DNA of 16,107 nt. Source: JBBDWJ01 sp040902925 (GTDB lineage Bacteria > Acidobacteriota > Terriglobia > Bryobacterales > UBA6623). The DNA is taken from positions 1 to 16,107 of the forward strand of contig JBBDWJ010000260.1 of assembly GCA_040902925.1 (NCBI GenBank). Reading direction: 5' to 3'. The notes under the pieces are model-generated. The model was not told the origin of the DNA. It worked only from the letters and a program-made list of their open reading frames with translations, and did no database searches. Below are positions 14,590 to 16,107 of this stretch, piece after piece (positions within the stretch are counted from its first letter, which is position 1; each line of letters opens with the position of its first letter). The translations under genes and the position numbers were made by a program.

Positions 14590-15855
14590 ATGCCTGTCCG
14601 CTACAAAGTGCTGGCCCTGATGTTCACGCTCACGGTCATCACCTATCTCGACCGCGTCTGCATCGCGGCAACCAGCGCGGCGATGTCCGCGGAACTCGGG
14701 CTCGGCCGCGTGCAGATGGGCCAGGTGTTCAGCGCCTTCATCCTGGGCTACGTGCTGTTTGAGATCCCGGGCGGCTGGCTGGCCGACCGCTTTGGGGCGC
14801 GGTCTTTACTGACCCGCATCGTGCTGTGGTGGTCGGTGTTTACGGCGCTGACGGGAGCCGCTTGGAGCCACGGCAGTCTGCTTGCGGTGCGCTTTCTGTT
14901 CGGCTGCGGCGAAGCCGGCGCGTTCCCGGGAAGCGCTTCGGCGATTTCGCGCTGGTTCCCGCGCACCGAGCGCGGCAAGGCACAGGCGGTCATCATGGTC
15001 GGCAGCCGGCTCGGTGGTGCGTTGGCTCCGGGCCTGGTGATTGCGTTGATGGCCCATGTCGGCTGGCGCGGAGTGTATCCGATTTTCGCCGTGCTGGGCT
15101 TGATCTGGGCCGTGGCCTGGAGACGTTGGTTCCGCGATTCGCCCGAGCAGCATCCCGCGGTCAGTTCCGCCGAGCGTCAACAGATCGCCGCCACGCGCGG
15201 CGAGATCTCTCAGGGCAAAGCGGTCCCCTGGAAGCTGTTGATTCGCAGCCGCAACGTCTGGGCGCTTTGCGGCATGTACTCCGGCTACACCTATGGCCTC
15301 TATTTCTATATGACCTGGCTGCCCACGTATTTGACGGAAAGCCGCGGCGTTGGCGCGGCGGACGTGGCCCTGTACGCAGGGCTGCCGTGGGTGGTCGCCT
15401 CGGGGTCGAACCTGCTCGGCGGCTGGCTGACCGACCGCCTGACACGCACAATCCGGCTGCGTTGGGCGCGCCGCCTGCCGGCCATGGCCGGGCTGCTGGC
15501 AGCGGCGGTTTTTCTGGCCCTGGCCGCTTTGCTGGAGAGCAACACCGCGGCCATGATCGCCCTAGCCCTCAGCTTCGGCTGCTCGGACCTGATCCTGGCC
15601 GTCTGCTGGGCCACCTGCCTCGACGTCGGCGGCGAGCATGCCGGCACCGTTTCGGGAACGATGAATTCCCTCGGCCAGATCGGCGGCGTCATCGCTCCCG
15701 TGCTGGTCGGGTGGCTCGTCGAGGAACTCCATTCCTGGCAACTGCCGCTGCTGATCTCGGCGGGATACTACGTAGTCAGTGCATTGCTGTGGCTGCTGAT
15801 CGACGCCGAGCGTGCGCTGCCAAGGTCGATAGAAAGCTCCACGGCAGCGGCGTGA
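14590..15855 (+). CDS. MFS transporter, anion:cation symporter (ACS) type
   Basis: The product of 421 residues has about 12 membrane helices, the usual MFS size. Helix 1 carries YLDR (19-22), the ACS hallmark. The helix 2-3 loop has motif A, GGWLADRFGARS (61-72), and GEAGAFPGSASAISRWFPRTERGKA (split near 107-131) is the ACS block at helices 4-5. Family members take up organic anions such as hexuronates, glucarate, galactonate or phthalate with protons. The substrate here is not predictable, and no catabolic gene accompanies it. ATG 14590 starts exactly at the N-terminal helix region (MPVRYKVLALMF) but lacks a Shine-Dalgarno. A strong hairpin precedes it. It appears monocistronic and unrelated to the glycan genes. 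Confidence 0.92.
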   Translation: MPVRYKVLALMFTLTVITYLDRVCIAATSAAMSAELGLGRVQMGQVFSAFILGYVLFEIPGGWLADRFGARSLLTRIVLWWSVFTALTGAAWSHGSLLAVRFLFGCGEAGAFPGSASAISRWFPRTERGKAQAVIMVGSRLGGALAPGLVIALMAHVGWRGVYPIFAVLGLIWAVAWRRWFRDSPEQHPAVSSAERQQIAATRGEISQGKAVPWKLLIRSRNVWALCGMYSGYTYGLYFYMTWLPTYLTESRGVGAADVALYAGLPWVVASGSNLLGGWLTDRLTRTIRLRWARRLPAMAGLLAAAVFLALAALLESNTAAMIALALSFGCSDLILAVCWATCLDVGGEHAGTVSGTMNSLGQIGGVIAPVLVGWLVEELHSWQLPLLISAGYYVVSALLWLLIDAERALPRSIESSTAAA

Positions 15856-15908
15856 TCAGCGCCTCGTTTCATCCACAAGGACGCTCGAACCCAGCACCAC
15901 GCAAACCA

Positions 15909-15936
15909 ACTTTGCCTTTTGCACTTTGCCTTTTGC
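15909..15936. repeat. Two exact 14-base tandem repeats in a pyrimidine tract
   Basis: ACTTTGCCTTTTGC occurs at 15909-15922 and again at 15923-15936, followed by a degenerate continuation (CTTGCATTTTCC) and more C/T-rich sequence to about 15967. It lies about 50 bases after the MFS stop. It resembles low-complexity intergenic repeats seen in other large bacterial genomes; a function is not evident. Confidence 0.7.
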
Positions 15937-15965
15937 CTTGCATTTTCCTTTCTATTTCCTCCCCT

Positions 15966-15996
15966 CCGCGCCAGCTAACCACCCCCGGCGGCGCGG
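15966..15996. terminator. Weak terminator-like hairpin downstream of the MFS gene
   Basis: CCGCGCC (15966-15972) and GGCGCGG (15990-15996) form a 7-base-pair stem around a 17-base loop. A C/T-rich run rather than a T-run follows on the plus strand, so intrinsic termination is doubtful. Confidence 0.25.
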
Positions 15997-16006
15997 CTCC
16001 TCCCGC

Positions 16007-16028
16007 CGTGATAAGCCGTCGTGATAAG
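16007..16028. repeat. Short direct repeat before the last open frame
   Basis: CGTGATAAG occurs at 16007-16015 and 16020-16028, a 13-base period, directly before ATG 16029. The spacing is close to one helical turn, so an operator is possible, but two copies of nine bases is little evidence. Confidence 0.35.
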
Positions 16029-16107
16029 ATGGACACCGCCCGCTTTTTCCGGTCCTCCGCACGTCTGGCAGTTCCTGGATTCTGTTGTGCGTTTGTTGGA
16101 GCGGTTT
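16029..16107 (+). CDS. Possible 5' end of a secreted or membrane protein, cut by the window edge
   Basis: From ATG 16029 the frame stays open to the last base (26 codons). The product begins MDTARFFRSSARL and continues with a hydrophobic run AVPGFCCAFVGAV, which looks like a basic N-region and the start of a signal peptide or membrane helix. There is no clear Shine-Dalgarno (GATAAG touches the ATG). A 26-codon open frame can occur by chance in this base composition, so the call is tentative. Confidence 0.35.
   Translation, partial: MDTARFFRSSARLAVPGFCCAFVGAV

Overview
The window is a high-GC bacterial chromosome segment. The best guess for its source is an acidobacterium of the Solibacter/Bryobacter type. 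The main clue is the protease at 10791-14039: its C-terminal repeats (a CGL...NSQC pair, ending in a W-rich WTVP block) look like repeats I associate with secreted Acidobacteriota proteins. This assignment is an inference from recall, and no rRNA or other taxonomic marker lies in the window.

Left third (61-6719, plus strand): a tightly packed glycan operon. In order it holds a large polytopic membrane protein of probable GT-C type, a two-helix family 2 glycosyltransferase (ArnC/GtrB type), a WecD-like N-acetyltransferase, a WecE-like sugar aminotransferase and two class I SAM methyltransferases. The first five genes overlap or lie within 6 bases of each other. WecE plus WecD would convert dTDP-4-keto-6-deoxyglucose to dTDP-Fuc4NAc. 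The GT2 enzyme could load a sugar onto polyprenyl phosphate, and the GT-C protein could transfer it outside the membrane. No wecA, wzx, wzy or rml genes are present, so precursor supply and export, if needed, lie elsewhere.

Middle (6726-10375, minus strand): an extended-SDR nucleotide-sugar epimerase/decarboxylase converges on the last methyltransferase with 6 bases between them. Further right is a second glycosyltransferase pair, a soluble GT2 enzyme followed by a polytopic protein with a 168-residue tail. A large imperfect inverted repeat lies between this pair and the epimerase gene. Base composition falls clearly around the second methyltransferase and the epimerase.

Right third: a 1082-residue secreted metzincin protease (minus strand) carries four copies of a roughly 145-residue C-terminal domain joined by glycine-rich linkers. 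After a 550-base divergent intergenic region with several hairpins comes an MFS transporter of the anion:cation symporter type (plus strand). The window ends in short pyrimidine-rich tandem repeats and the possible 5' end of another gene. I saw no tRNA, rRNA, CRISPR array, transposase or phage gene.
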